Assembly (NCBI GenBank): GCA_964574985.1
Contig: CAZNPH010000002.1
Location: 62,001 to 126,000 of the forward strand
Reading direction: 5' to 3'
DNA from: CAZNPH01 sp964574985
Lineage (GTDB): Bacteria; Bacteroidota; Bacteroidia; Bacteroidales; SM23-62
Length of the DNA stretch: 64,000 bases
The notes under the pieces are model-generated. The model made no database searches and was not told the DNA's origin. It was given only the letters and a program-made list of their open reading frames with translations. This document shows positions 45,866 to 55,075 of the stretch, piece after piece. Every line of letters starts with the position of its first letter. Position 1 is the first letter of the stretch. A program made the translations under genes and the position numbers.

Positions 45866-45972
45866 TGCGAAGCAGTCAGGATTTTTTGCGTGGAGACGGC
45901 TCAAGTTTGCTTGAAGATGGCGCCACGCAAAAAAGACTGAAATGAGCGAAGCGAGTGAAAAGCTTTTTCTTT
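45850..45972. repeat. Large imperfect palindrome downstream of tRNA-Pro
   Basis: About 120 bases that fold back on themselves. AAAGAAAAAGGTTTTC at the left matches the complement of the right end (GAAAAGCTTTTTCTTT). An inner GTC and TTTTTTGCGTGG pair with CCACGCAAAAAAGAC. The centre is TCAAG-tttg-CTTGA. The left arm contains the island-flanking repeat R2. It could be a strong hairpin (bidirectional terminator) between tRNA-Pro and the next gene or a recombination site with a folded structure. Confidence 0.75.
45876..45911 (+). repeat. Direct repeat R2, left copy (candidate island end)
   Basis: 36 bases beginning TCAGGATTTTTTGCGTGGAG and ending CAAGTTTGCT, identical to 59472-59507. It forms the inner left arm of the palindrome. 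The two copies bracket the restriction-modification island, so they are candidate attL/attR or duplicated insertion ends. Confidence 0.7.
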
Positions 45973-46009
45973 TTGGTCAATCCCAGACCGGGATCAACCC
46001 TTTCGGGGT

Positions 46010-46043
46010 AATCCCGCTACCCCGACAAAAGAAAAAGGTTTTC
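46010..46043 (+). repeat. Direct repeat R1, copy 2, on a truncated tRNA-Pro remnant
   Basis: Exact copy of 45832-45865, 178 bases further on. The ten bases before it (46001-46010, TTTCGGGGTA) also equal the tRNA 5' end and its preceding bases (45771-45780). The remnant is therefore the tRNA-Pro 5' acceptor strand joined directly to the 3' end with the middle deleted. Confidence 0.8.
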
Positions 46044-46226
46044 CTTACTGATTTATGGCGGTTTCGGCCGGATCGGCGAAAAGAAATCCGGTGAACCGGG
46101 GCAAAACTCCCATTTTGAATCAGGAAAAATGTATAAAACCCTGAAATGCTATCCATATATTGATGCTTCGCTGCCATCGCTTGATTTCCTTTCCCCTCCG
46201 CTTTTTTGGCCAGCGCTGCTTTACAC

Positions 46227-46256
46227 TTTGCATGCATGGTTCCCAATGCATGCAAA
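46227..46256. repeat. Perfect 11-bp inverted repeat
   Basis: TTTGCATGCAT (46227-46237) and ATGCATGCAAA (46246-46256) with an 8-base loop. It has no T-run on the plus strand, so it is not an obvious terminator. It might be a protein-binding site in the island's left flank. Confidence 0.6.
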
Positions 46257-46526
46257 AAGTAAAGCTCTATCGCTCTTTTGTTTAACCTATGAATAAAAGT
46301 CATAATAGACATGTCTTATCTTTCTTTCAGTTTTGTGTAAACGAGCCTTCAATGGGCATCTGTAATTTCCTATGTTCCCATCCTTTCGAGTTTAGACAGT
46401 CTAAACGATGATTCAGAATATCATGACTAAAGTAAATATATTTTAATTTCTTTACAAATTGTAGTTCGAATTATCGTAACTAATAAAAAAGAATTCTAAA
46501 TTTATGTCTTGAAAATCAGGACTATC

Positions 46527-46745
46527 ATGACAGAACTCGGATCATATTTGACAAGAAAGTCAGCGAGTAAGGCAGAAATTGCCAAGAAAACCGGTATTAG
46601 TAAATCAAGGATCAGCGAACTGACTCTCAACCCTTCTACCCAAATAAGGGTAAGGGAACTTTACCTGATTGCCCTGGCAATTGATGCCGATCCCGGTGAA
46701 GTTCTAAAAGAGATTTGCAAGGATCTGAAACTGGAACACAAGTAA
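46527..46745 (+). CDS. XRE-type helix-turn-helix regulator
   Basis: 72 residues from ATG 46527 (MTELGSYLTRKSAS). A TTG at 46509 would add six. The HTH is KAEIAKKTGISKSRISELT with a following helix LYLIALAIDADPGEVL, matching small Cro/C.protein-like regulators. It lies 10 bases upstream of mod, the position of controller (C) proteins that time restriction against methylation. DNA target unknown. The upstream region holds the TTTGCATGCAT inverted repeat at 46227-46256, about 270 bases away. Confidence 0.85.
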   Translation: MTELGSYLTRKSASKAEIAKKTGISKSRISELTLNPSTQIRVRELYLIALAIDADPGEVLKEICKDLKLEHK

Positions 46746-46755
46746 AAGTTGAAAC

Positions 46756-48318
46756 ATGGACGGAAATTCTCTCGACATACAACAAACACAACTTATAAAG
46801 CTAAATGAACTTTTCCCGGAAGCAATTAGTGAAGGAAAAGTAGATTCGGAAAGGCTGAAAGCTACGCTTGGAGAAGATATTATATTCAGCAACGAACGCT
46901 ATGTTTTGAACTGGGCGGGGAAAAGTGATGCCTTTAAGGTATTACAGTCTCCGACAACCGCTACTCTGATCCCTGCCAAAGAAGAATCCATCAACTTTGA
47001 AGATACCGGACACATCTTTATTGAAGGCGAAAACCTTGAAGTGTTGAAAGTGCTCCAAAAAAGCTATTACGGCAAGGTGAAAATGATTTACATAGACCCG
47101 CCTTACAATACAGGGAACGACCACTTTATTTATCCCGACCGCTTTTCAGAAAGCAAAGAAGATTATTTAAAGCGTGTGGGCGAAAAAGATGAAGAAGGCT
47201 ACCTGACCCGTGAAGGCATGTACCGAAAAAACAGCCGGGACAGTGGGCATTACCACTCCAACTGGCTCAATATGATGTATCCCCGCCTTTTCCTTGCCCG
47301 GAACCTGCTAAAAGATGACGGAGTAATCTTTGTTTCCATTGATGACAATGAGGTGCACAATCTTCAGTTGGTGATGAACGAGATTTTTGGAGAGGAGAAT
47401 TTTGTAGAAGAAATTATTTGGCAAAGGACATTTGCAACAAAGAATGATGCAAAATATCTTTCCTCAGAGCATGAATATATATTGTTATATGCAAAAAATA
47501 TTGAAACTGTTACCGTTTATGCATTGGACAGAACTGAAAAGCAAAACGATCGATATTCAAACTCAGATGATGACCATAGAGGACCTTGGACTTCAACAGA
47601 TTTATTACGTATGGAGCACCGGGATAACAGCGTTTATACAATAACGTCTCCATCTGGTAAGAAATGGACTCCAAAGTCAGGAACAAGTTGGCGACATCCA
47701 GAAAATGAAATGAAAGAACTTATAACCAATAATGAAGTTTATTTTGGAAAAGATGGCACTGCAAAACCACGGAGAAAAAGATTTTTGAAGGATGTAAAGC
47801 AAGGAATAGTTGCACAAACCATTTGGAAACATCAAGATGTAGGTCATACGCAAGAGGCAAAACAACAACTAAATAAGCTTTTTACCGGGGAACCAACCTT
47901 TGACACACCGAAGCCTGTAAGGTTAATTAATCAGATGCTAAAAATAACTTCCAAGCCTAATGATAAAGATATTATACTTGATTTCTTTGGAGGAAGTGGC
48001 ACACTGGCTGAAAGTGTTTTAGAAACTAATAAAGAAGAAACAGGAAATAGAAAATTTATTTGTGTTCAACTTCCAGAAGAATGTGAGCAAAAATCTGATG
48101 CATACAAATCTGGATACAAAACCATTGCCGACATAGCCAAAGAACGCATCCGAAGGGTTATCAAGAAGATTGAAAATGAACAGGAGGCCAAGAAGAAAGA
48201 AAAAGCCGGAAAGCTGGATTTTGGAGATGAAAAGGAAGTACCAAAACCCGATCTTGGTTTTAAAGTATTCAAGCTCCAATCTTCCAACTTCAAAATATGG
48301 AGAAGGCAACAAGTTTGA
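46756..48318 (+). CDS. mod: Type III restriction-modification DNA methyltransferase (Mod), 3' frameshift
   Basis: 520 residues as read. Motif IV IDPPYNTGNDHF precedes motif I DFFGGSGTLAES, the beta-class N6-adenine/N4-cytosine methylase order of type III Mod. N-terminal FIEGENLEVLKVLQKSYYGK and NWLNMMYPRLFLARNLLKD are also typical. The stretch between about residues 215 and 355 would hold the target recognition domain. The frame ends at 48318 after FKIWRRQQV. The expected C-terminus continues in the +1 frame to 48649, so one base was gained or two lost between about 48294 and 48318. No repeat tract is seen at the break. The catalytic core is complete, and the C-terminal helical domain used for dimerisation is missing. 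Confidence 0.88.
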   Translation: MDGNSLDIQQTQLIKLNELFPEAISEGKVDSERLKATLGEDIIFSNERYVLNWAGKSDAFKVLQSPTTATLIPAKEESINFEDTGHIFIEGENLEVLKVLQKSYYGKVKMIYIDPPYNTGNDHFIYPDRFSESKEDYLKRVGEKDEEGYLTREGMYRKNSRDSGHYHSNWLNMMYPRLFLARNLLKDDGVIFVSIDDNEVHNLQLVMNEIFGEENFVEEIIWQRTFATKNDAKYLSSEHEYILLYAKNIETVTVYALDRTEKQNDRYSNSDDDHRGPWTSTDLLRMEHRDNSVYTITSPSGKKWTPKSGTSWRHPENEMKELITNNEVYFGKDGTAKPRRKRFLKDVKQGIVAQTIWKHQDVGHTQEAKQQLNKLFTGEPTFDTPKPVRLINQMLKITSKPNDKDIILDFFGGSGTLAESVLETNKEETGNRKFICVQLPEECEQKSDAYKSGYKTIADIAKERIRRVIKKIENEQEAKKKEKAGKLDFGDEKEVPKPDLGFKVFKLQSSNFKIWRRQQV

Positions 48319-48649
48319 AAACGGGGAGCAACTGGACAAACAGATGGATGCTTTTACTGATCCTGTCAATGAAGGCTCAGAAGAAGAAAACATGCTTTAC
48401 GAATTGTTGCTAAAATCCGGTTTTGACCTGAACAGCATTGTTGAGAAAAGGGGAGATTTTTATGTAGTCAATGGAAATGAAATGGTCGTTGCACTTAGCA
48501 AGATGAATGAGACCATTGTAAAAGATATCATATGGCTGAAACCAAGCAAGTGCATTGCACTGGACAAGCTGTTTGCCGGAAACGACCAGTTGAAAACCAA
48601 TACCGTACTGCAAATGCGCGATGCTGGAATTGAATTTAAGACGATATGA
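48294..48649 (+). pseudogene. Out-of-frame 3' end of mod
   Basis: In the +1 frame, about 110 residues continue the Mod C-terminus: MDAFTDPVNEGSEEENMLYE, LLLKSGFDLNSIVEKRGDFY, LKPSKCIALDKLFAGNDQLK and the final LQMRDAGIEFKTI. The final motif is typical of Mod proteins. Its stop overlaps the next gene by four bases, so the original gene clearly ended here. Restoring one base near 48300 would rebuild a protein of about 630 residues. Confidence 0.85.
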
Positions 48650-51282
48650 AAAAAATGGAGCAACATAGCATATTTCAAAACGGCAGCGCCTGGCTGCGTG
48701 CTGACTTCCATCTGCACACCAAAGCGGAGGATAATTTTAAATATACGGGTACGCAGTTTGCCAAAGATTATATTCAACAACTCGTTGAGCAGAAAATTAA
48801 TGTAGGTGTTATTACCAACCACAATAAGTTCGACCTGCAAGAGTTTACGCAGTTAAACTCAGAAGCGGAAAAGCACGAAATCTACTTATTACCAGGAATG
48901 GAGTTTTCCTGTAAGGATGGCAGAACAGGAATTCATCTTTTAATTGTTTTTGACCATTCATGGATAAAAGAAGAAAATCTTATTGAAAGGTTCCTTATCC
49001 AAGCATTCAGTAACATTACGGGCTGTGAAAGACCAAATTATCCTAATTCAAATTTTAACCTTAGCGAAACTGTAAATTGCCTTAATCAATACGGAAGGGA
49101 TTTCTTTATAATTGCCGCACATGTAGATGATGACAATGGATTATTTAAAGAATTAAAGGGTAGAAATCTGGAAAGTTGGCTAAAATCCGATGCCTTTAAT
49201 AAGGTTTTAGGACTCCAAAAAGCATGGTATCAGGAAAATGTCAGGAAGCTGGAAAAGATATTAGGAAACTCTAGAAGTATTGCACTTATCGAAGGAACCG
49301 ATTCTGCACATTTGGGAATTTCAGGCATTGGAGTAAGCAATAAGAAAAATGGAGTTCCCCAAAAAACCTACCTCAAAATGGGCGATTACAATTTTGATGC
49401 ACTCAAGTTTGCCCTCATAGACAAAGATTACCATATAGCATCAAAGCTGCCTGAAATAAAGAATGGTTATATCAAGTTTATTACCTTTCAGGGAGGTAAA
49501 TTGGGGGGCACAACCATCAACCTTAATCATGCCATGAACAACCTGATTGGGATCAGGGGAAGCGGCAAATCTTCTATTTTTGAATCTATCAGGTATGCAT
49601 TAGATATTGAGCTTACAAAGCAAAATGTGCACAGGGAATACAAAACAAATCTTGTGAATCATGCGCTTGGCAGCGGTGGAAAGATAATACTACAGGTAGT
49701 GGATGATCAGAACAATGAATACAGAATAGAAAAAATTCTTGGGGAAAGCGCCAATGTTTTTAACGGTAGCGAACTACAGCATAATCTTCCTGCAAAAGCC
49801 ATCGTACAGAAACCAATCTATTATGGACAAAAAGACCTTTCACAAATTGGGGATTCTGTTTCCACCGAATTTTTACTTAATCGATTGATAGGTGATCAAC
49901 TTAAAGAGCATAGAAGAAAAATTGAAAGTAAGAACCAGGAAATCATCAATATTTTTTCTGACTTAAGGAAAATAGAAAAAAATCTTTCGCAAAAACCGGA
50001 TATAGAAGCTAAGAAAGCAGAATTAGAGCTGAATATTAAGAAATTCAAGGATCTTGAAATAGATAAAAAACTTGAAGAACAGATAGGATATAATAAAGAT
50101 GCCAACCACATAAAACGGATGCGTGAGTATGAAGAAAGGGTACTGGAAAGCATAGATGAGCTTATAGAGGAGTACAAAGAAGGTTTCGATACGTTTACGA
50201 AGTATGAATCCAAAGAAAATCCGCAGCTTTTCAAGAGGCTTTACGAATCCTTCCAGTCGTTCCGGAAGCTCTTTGGACAGATAGAGGATATTAGCAAAAA
50301 GTTATACGGTGAACACAAGACTTTTACAGGTATTGACGAAGAATTTCAAAAGAAATATGAAGCCCTAAAAGAAAAGTTTGCCGAAATCAAACGGGAGATT
50401 AAACTGCCAAACATCCATGCAGATGATTATATCAAGTTCACCAAGAATCTTGATTTGACCAAAGCAAGGTTGAAAGAGATAGATAAGCTTTCAACCAAAA
50501 GGGATGCTAAAACACGACAGTTAAATGAGGCTCTTGTTCAACTCAAGGATTTGTGGCTGGAGGAATACAACATCATTAAGGATGAAGTTTCCAAAGTAAA
50601 CAAAAACCAAGAGTCTATTGAGATAAAGACAAAATTCAAAGGAAACAAAAAAGCCTTCAGGATATTTCTTCAGGAAAAAATGCGCGGAAGCGGTTTGCAA
50701 GGCAAAAAACTGGAAACAATTGCAGATGAATATAATGATCTGGTAGAACTTTATTATAATCTGGAAAATGATAATGGCAAGCTGGGTGAAATCTTGTCAG
50801 GTGGTAATCAATTACTTTCATTTCGGGAATATTTTCAATCTCAATTGCCGGATTTGCTCATATTCCGTGTACCTGATCATTTTGATATTATTTATCACAA
50901 ACGTCCATTAATGGAGCACTCTCTCGGTCAAAGAGCGTCAGCATTAATCATTTTCCTTTTGACCATTAGGGACAGCCATTTGATAATTATTGATCAGCCG
51001 GAAGATGATCTTGATAACCAAACCATTTATGAAGACGTAATCAAGGTTTTAAAGGATTTAAAAAACGACACTCAGTTCATCTTTGCCACGCATAACCCTA
51101 ACATCCCGGTGCTGGGAGATTGTGAGCAAGTAATTTCATGCAGGTACAGTTCTGATCAAATAGCTGTGAGTCAGGGAAGCATTGACAATGAGAAAATGAG
51201 AGATGAGGTTATTGAGATTATGGAAGGTGGATATGAAGCGTTTGATGAACGAAAAAAGAGATACGAACTATGGAAGCATTAG
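48646..51282 (+). CDS. PHP-domain and SMC-like ATPase protein (TrlF-like)
   Basis: 878 residues. The N-terminal 270 residues are a PHP-type metal-dependent phosphoesterase: RADFHLHTKAED (HxH), GVITNHNKF, LLPGMEFSCKDG, IIAAHVDDDNG, and a late EGTDSAHLG. An ABC/SMC ATPase follows: Walker A IGIRGSGKSSIFES near residue 305, a long central coiled coil (residues 410-690, NQEIINIFSDLRKIEKNL), Walker B LIIIDQPEDDLDNQ and ATHNPNIPVLGD. This is the architecture of the TrlF family and is reminiscent of nuclease-SMC defence proteins. It lies between mod and res with a four-base start-stop overlap. The substrate (nucleic acid or nucleotide) is unknown. Confidence 0.82.
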   Translation: MKKMEQHSIFQNGSAWLRADFHLHTKAEDNFKYTGTQFAKDYIQQLVEQKINVGVITNHNKFDLQEFTQLNSEAEKHEIYLLPGMEFSCKDGRTGIHLLIVFDHSWIKEENLIERFLIQAFSNITGCERPNYPNSNFNLSETVNCLNQYGRDFFIIAAHVDDDNGLFKELKGRNLESWLKSDAFNKVLGLQKAWYQENVRKLEKILGNSRSIALIEGTDSAHLGISGIGVSNKKNGVPQKTYLKMGDYNFDALKFALIDKDYHIASKLPEIKNGYIKFITFQGGKLGGTTINLNHAMNNLIGIRGSGKSSIFESIRYALDIELTKQNVHREYKTNLVNHALGSGGKIILQVVDDQNNEYRIEKILGESANVFNGSELQHNLPAKAIVQKPIYYGQKDLSQIGDSVSTEFLLNRLIGDQLKEHRRKIESKNQEIINIFSDLRKIEKNLSQKPDIEAKKAELELNIKKFKDLEIDKKLEEQIGYNKDANHIKRMREYEERVLESIDELIEEYKEGFDTFTKYESKENPQLFKRLYESFQSFRKLFGQIEDISKKLYGEHKTFTGIDEEFQKKYEALKEKFAEIKREIKLPNIHADDYIKFTKNLDLTKARLKEIDKLSTKRDAKTRQLNEALVQLKDLWLEEYNIIKDEVSKVNKNQESIEIKTKFKGNKKAFRIFLQEKMRGSGLQGKKLETIADEYNDLVELYYNLENDNGKLGEILSGGNQLLSFREYFQSQLPDLLIFRVPDHFDIIYHKRPLMEHSLGQRASALIIFLLTIRDSHLIIIDQPEDDLDNQTIYEDVIKVLKDLKNDTQFIFATHNPNIPVLGDCEQVISCRYSSDQIAVSQGSIDNEKMRDEVIEIMEGGYEAFDERKKRYELWKH

Positions 51283-52427
51283 AGCTTATTGAAATAATTG
51301 ATTTGGGGGAAACCAGTACTGTAGAATTTAAAGAGAAAATTCCTTCCATTGATGGGCTTGCTGCGGAAATGGTCGCATTTGCCAATTCATTGGGTGGTTT
51401 TCTCATCGTTGGTGTTGATGATAACGGTCAGATCAAAGGTTTAACCGGTGAACAGCTTAAGGAATACCAGGACATGGCTATGAAGGCTGCATCTAATGGG
51501 GTAAAACCGCCACTTGGAAGTATTTGGACTGAAATTGTTAAAATTGAAGAGAATAAAGTCCTGGTAATGCATATTGAAAAAGGCAATACGCTTCATAGAG
51601 ATAAAAATCATGCAATCTATGTACGTAGTGGTCCTAACAAAAGGAAAGTAACGGATAATGCGGAGCTGTCAAGATTGATGCAGGAAAAGCAACTCTTGTA
51701 TGCAGAGCAGCAAGTAATTGGAAACTGCTCGGTTGATGACCTTGATATTCGGCTTTTTACAACTTTCTACAAGGAACGGCATAAGCAGGAAGTAGGTGAT
51801 TCAAATGAAGAAATCACAAGAGTTCTAAACAATCTTAGACTTTTGAAGGACGGTTCCCTCACTCTTGCATCCCTTTTGTTATTCGGGAAAAATAATGATA
51901 TAGTGATCCCCCACTTCTGCATTAAAGCAATTTGGTTTCATACCAATGATTTTTTGACAGACCAATATCGTTCAAGCGATAATATTTATGGGAATATTTT
52001 GGATCAATATACCAAAGGAAAGGATTTTATTGTTGCTAAGCTCCCCCGTATACAAGGTGAGAAGAGTTTTAACAGTATTGGAGATTTGGAAATCCCTGAA
52101 CTTGTAATTAATGAGCTCCTTATAAATTCCATCATGCATAGGGATTACTTTATTGAAGATTCTATAAAGCTTTATGTTTACCCCGACCGGATAGAAATAA
52201 AAAGTCCTGGTAAACTCCCTAACAACCTCACTGTGGAGGATGTAAAACAAGGCATTCAAAGGAGAGACAGAAATATTTTACTCACATCCTACGGGTTTAA
52301 TTTATTGCCCTATAGAGGGGTTGGAAGTGGCATACTAAACTCTTTGCAAGCTTATCCAAGTATTGATTTTGAAAACAATATTGACGGTGATTATTTCAAA
52401 GTAACTATTTACAGACCGGTGGAATAA
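51270..52427 (+). CDS. AlbA_2 (Schlafen-like) domain and GHKL-like ATP-binding protein
   Basis: 385 residues. The N-terminal AlbA_2 domain has LGETSTVEFKEKIPS, MVAFANSLGGFLIVGVDD and YVRSGPNKRKVTDNAELSRL. The second half resembles the RecG-C/HATPase_c_4 group: IPELVINELLINSIMHRDY, YPDRIEIKSPGKLPNN and YRGVGSGILNSL. Such proteins are often called putative transcriptional regulators, and Schlafen-type domains occur in phage defence. It overlaps the PHP-ATPase gene by 13 bases, and its stop abuts the res ATG, so it is clearly part of the operon. Whether it regulates the cassette or acts as an effector cannot be read. Confidence 0.82.
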   Translation: MEALELIEIIDLGETSTVEFKEKIPSIDGLAAEMVAFANSLGGFLIVGVDDNGQIKGLTGEQLKEYQDMAMKAASNGVKPPLGSIWTEIVKIEENKVLVMHIEKGNTLHRDKNHAIYVRSGPNKRKVTDNAELSRLMQEKQLLYAEQQVIGNCSVDDLDIRLFTTFYKERHKQEVGDSNEEITRVLNNLRLLKDGSLTLASLLLFGKNNDIVIPHFCIKAIWFHTNDFLTDQYRSSDNIYGNILDQYTKGKDFIVAKLPRIQGEKSFNSIGDLEIPELVINELLINSIMHRDYFIEDSIKLYVYPDRIEIKSPGKLPNNLTVEDVKQGIQRRDRNILLTSYGFNLLPYRGVGSGILNSLQAYPSIDFENNIDGDYFKVTIYRPVE

Positions 52428-55064
52428 ATGAAACTCCAATTCGACCCCAATCAAAATTATCAAAAGCAAGCCATCAACGCCATTGTTGACATCTTTGAAG
52501 GGCAGCCTTTGAGCAGTAGCGAGTTGGATTTCACATTGACGTACGGCAGTTTAAGCCTTTCCGAAAATGGCGTAGGAAACAATATCGTGCTGACAGATGA
52601 ACAAATTCTGAATAATGTTCAGGAGGTTCAGCAACGAAACGACATTGAACCTGTATCTGAACTGGACGGCATGAACTTCTCCATTGAAATGGAGACCGGA
52701 ACCGGTAAAACATACGTGTACCTTCGAACCATATACGAACTCAACGAAAAGTATGGATTTAAAAAGTTTGTGATTGTTGTGCCGGGTGTAGCCATCCGGG
52801 AAGGCGTGTTGAAAAACCTTGAGATTACCTGCGATCATTTCCAAACGCTTTATGACAAAGTACCCGTTGATTTTGGCGTGTACGATTCCGGGAAAGTTTC
52901 TCAACTTAGAGGGTTTGCATCAAGCAATACGGTTCAGGTTCTGGTGATGAACATTGATGCCTTTGCCAAAGATGAAAACATCATCAACAAGCCCAACGAC
53001 AAACTGACCGGCAAACGTCCGATTGAGTTTATCCAATACACTCGTCCATTCGTCATTGTGGACGAACCGCAAAATATGGAAACCGATATTCGAAAGAAGG
53101 CTGTAAAAAACCTGCATCCTTCCTGCACTTTACGCTATTCGGCAACTCACCTGAATCTATATAACCTTGTTTACAGTTTAGACCCGGTAAAGGCTTATGA
53201 CCTCGGTTTGGTGAAAGAAATTGAAGTGGATTCCGTATTTGCGGAGGATAACTACAATGATGCTTTCGTAAGCCTGGAATCGGTCAATGCCACCAAAACC
53301 CGGACATCCGCCAAGTTGCGGATAGATGTAAACCAGGACAGCGGTGTCACCAAAAAGTCAATTACCGCGAAAGTTGGTGATGATCTGTATGCCTTATCCA
53401 ACATCCGCGAAATCTATCAGAACGGATTTATCATTGACGAAATTGATGTTGCCAATCAGTGCATCTCGTTTACCAATGGAACCATGCTTTATGTGGGAGA
53501 CACGCAAGGTGGACTGACGGACGAGATCATGAAATTCCAGATTCAGAAAACCATTGAAGAACATTTCAAAAAGGAACACAAGCTCAAAGAAAAAAACATT
53601 AAAACACTTTCACTGTTTTTTATTGATAAGGTGGCCAACTACCGCCAATATGATAATACCGGCAACTCCTTACCGGGTCGCTTTGCCCAATGGTTTGAAG
53701 AAGCTTTTAAAAAAGTTACCGGAAAACCGGCTTTCAAGGGATTGATTCCATTCCCGGTCGAACAGGTTCATAACGGCTATTTCGCACAAGACAAAAAAGG
53801 AAGGTTCAAAGACACTTCCGGTGAAACAAAAGCGGATGATGATACTTACAGGCTCATCATGAAGGACAAAGAAAGGTTGTTGGATAACAATGAACCTTTA
53901 CGATTCATTTTCAGTCACTCGGCTTTGCGTGAAGGATGGGACAGCCCCAATGTGTTCCAGATTTGTACGCTGAACGAAACCAAGTCGGAAATGAAAAAGC
54001 GACAGGAAATAGGCAGGGGATTGCGTTTGGCGGTGGACGAAACCGGCAATAGAATTCACGACCGGAACATTAACCGGCTTACAGTCATTGCCAACGAGAG
54101 TTATGAAGACTTTGCCAAAAAGCTGCAACAGGAAATTGAAGAAGATTGCGGAGTGGCATTTAGGGGTCGTATCAAAGACAAGCGGAAACGGGTAAAAGTG
54201 GAATACCGCAAAGGTTTCCAGGCAGACCCGAAATTCCTTGAAATATGGGAACGGATCAAATCGCGAACTTATTATCGGGTGGCGTATGATACAAAGGAGT
54301 TGATAAAGGCAGCTTCCAAATCCGTAAAGGAAATTGAAGAAATCAAAAGGCCCCGGATCAAGTCCGTAAAAGTGGGCATTCTCCTTGAAGAACCCGGAGT
54401 GAATTATGAAGTAAGAGCCTCGAAGGTGCTTGAGCCGGAAAAAGATCATGACATCCCGGACGTACCTGGTTATATCCAAAGCAAAACCGAACTGACACGC
54501 AGCACTGTTCTGGAAATTTTGAAACAGTCCGGGCGAATGAATGACATTCTGGTCAATCCGCAATTATTTCTTGACAGAGCCGTAGCTGCCATCAGAATCG
54601 TACTTTATGAATTGATGATTGACGGCATTAAGTATGAAAAGATCGGCAGCAAAGACTTTGAAATGCTGCTCTTTGAAGAAAACGAGATTGAAACCTACCT
54701 TGACAGCCTGACTTTTGAGGTAAGCAAAAACGACAAGACCATTTACGATAAGTATATGCCCCTTGACTCGGACGTTGAGACAGACTTTGCCAAAGAGTGT
54801 GAGACACGGGAAGACATTGAGTTTTACTTCAAACTCCCATTCTGGTTCCACATTGATACGCCAATAGGAAAATATAATCCCGACTGGGCATTGGTCTTTA
54901 AGAACGAGAAGAAAATCTACTTTGTGGCCGAAACAAAAGCTACAAAAGATTTATCAAAACTAAGGAACGAAGAACGATTAAAGATAAAATGTGGAATTAA
55001 GCATTTTCGTCAGTTTGAGGATGTCGGATACAAGTATGTTACGAAGGTGCAAGACATTATTTGA
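52428..55064 (+). CDS. res: Type III restriction endonuclease subunit (Res)
   Basis: 878 residues, apparently intact. The SF2 helicase core has Walker A MNFSIEMETGTGKTYVYLRT, a DEPQ box IVDEPQNMETD, motif III SATHLN and motif VI KRQEIGRGLRLAVDETG. The C-terminal PD-(D/E)xK nuclease has GKYNPDWALVF followed by YFVAETKATKD. It moves on DNA with ATP hydrolysis and cleaves away from the recognition site only in complex with Mod. Because Mod is frameshifted, activity depends on whether truncated Mod still pairs with it. Confidence 0.93.
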   Translation: MKLQFDPNQNYQKQAINAIVDIFEGQPLSSSELDFTLTYGSLSLSENGVGNNIVLTDEQILNNVQEVQQRNDIEPVSELDGMNFSIEMETGTGKTYVYLRTIYELNEKYGFKKFVIVVPGVAIREGVLKNLEITCDHFQTLYDKVPVDFGVYDSGKVSQLRGFASSNTVQVLVMNIDAFAKDENIINKPNDKLTGKRPIEFIQYTRPFVIVDEPQNMETDIRKKAVKNLHPSCTLRYSATHLNLYNLVYSLDPVKAYDLGLVKEIEVDSVFAEDNYNDAFVSLESVNATKTRTSAKLRIDVNQDSGVTKKSITAKVGDDLYALSNIREIYQNGFIIDEIDVANQCISFTNGTMLYVGDTQGGLTDEIMKFQIQKTIEEHFKKEHKLKEKNIKTLSLFFIDKVANYRQYDNTGNSLPGRFAQWFEEAFKKVTGKPAFKGLIPFPVEQVHNGYFAQDKKGRFKDTSGETKADDDTYRLIMKDKERLLDNNEPLRFIFSHSALREGWDSPNVFQICTLNETKSEMKKRQEIGRGLRLAVDETGNRIHDRNINRLTVIANESYEDFAKKLQQEIEEDCGVAFRGRIKDKRKRVKVEYRKGFQADPKFLEIWERIKSRTYYRVAYDTKELIKAASKSVKEIEEIKRPRIKSVKVGILLEEPGVNYEVRASKVLEPEKDHDIPDVPGYIQSKTELTRSTVLEILKQSGRMNDILVNPQLFLDRAVAAIRIVLYELMIDGIKYEKIGSKDFEMLLFEENEIETYLDSLTFEVSKNDKTIYDKYMPLDSDVETDFAKECETREDIEFYFKLPFWFHIDTPIGKYNPDWALVFKNEKKIYFVAETKATKDLSKLRNEERLKIKCGIKHFRQFEDVGYKYVTKVQDII

Positions 55065-55075
55065 GTTATTCTTTT

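Larger units (their letters stand above)
45848..46526. other. Non-coding left flank of the island
   Basis: 679 bases with repeats R1 and R2, the large palindrome, a truncated tRNA-Pro remnant (46004-46026), a perfect 11-bp hairpin at 46227-46256, and AT-rich DNA before the HTH gene. A minus-strand frame of 111 codons (45977-46312) crosses R1 and the hairpin and resembles nothing I know. Confidence 0.6.

Noticed and set aside
45977..46312. Minus-strand frame of 111 codons in the island's left flank
   Set aside because: It crosses repeat R1, the tRNA-Pro remnant and the 46227-46256 hairpin. No recognisable domain, and its C-terminal part is antisense tRNA-like sequence.
45848..46526. CRISPR array near the island start
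   Set aside because: The repeats present are two-copy direct repeats and inverted repeats, not regularly spaced units. No cas gene is in the window.
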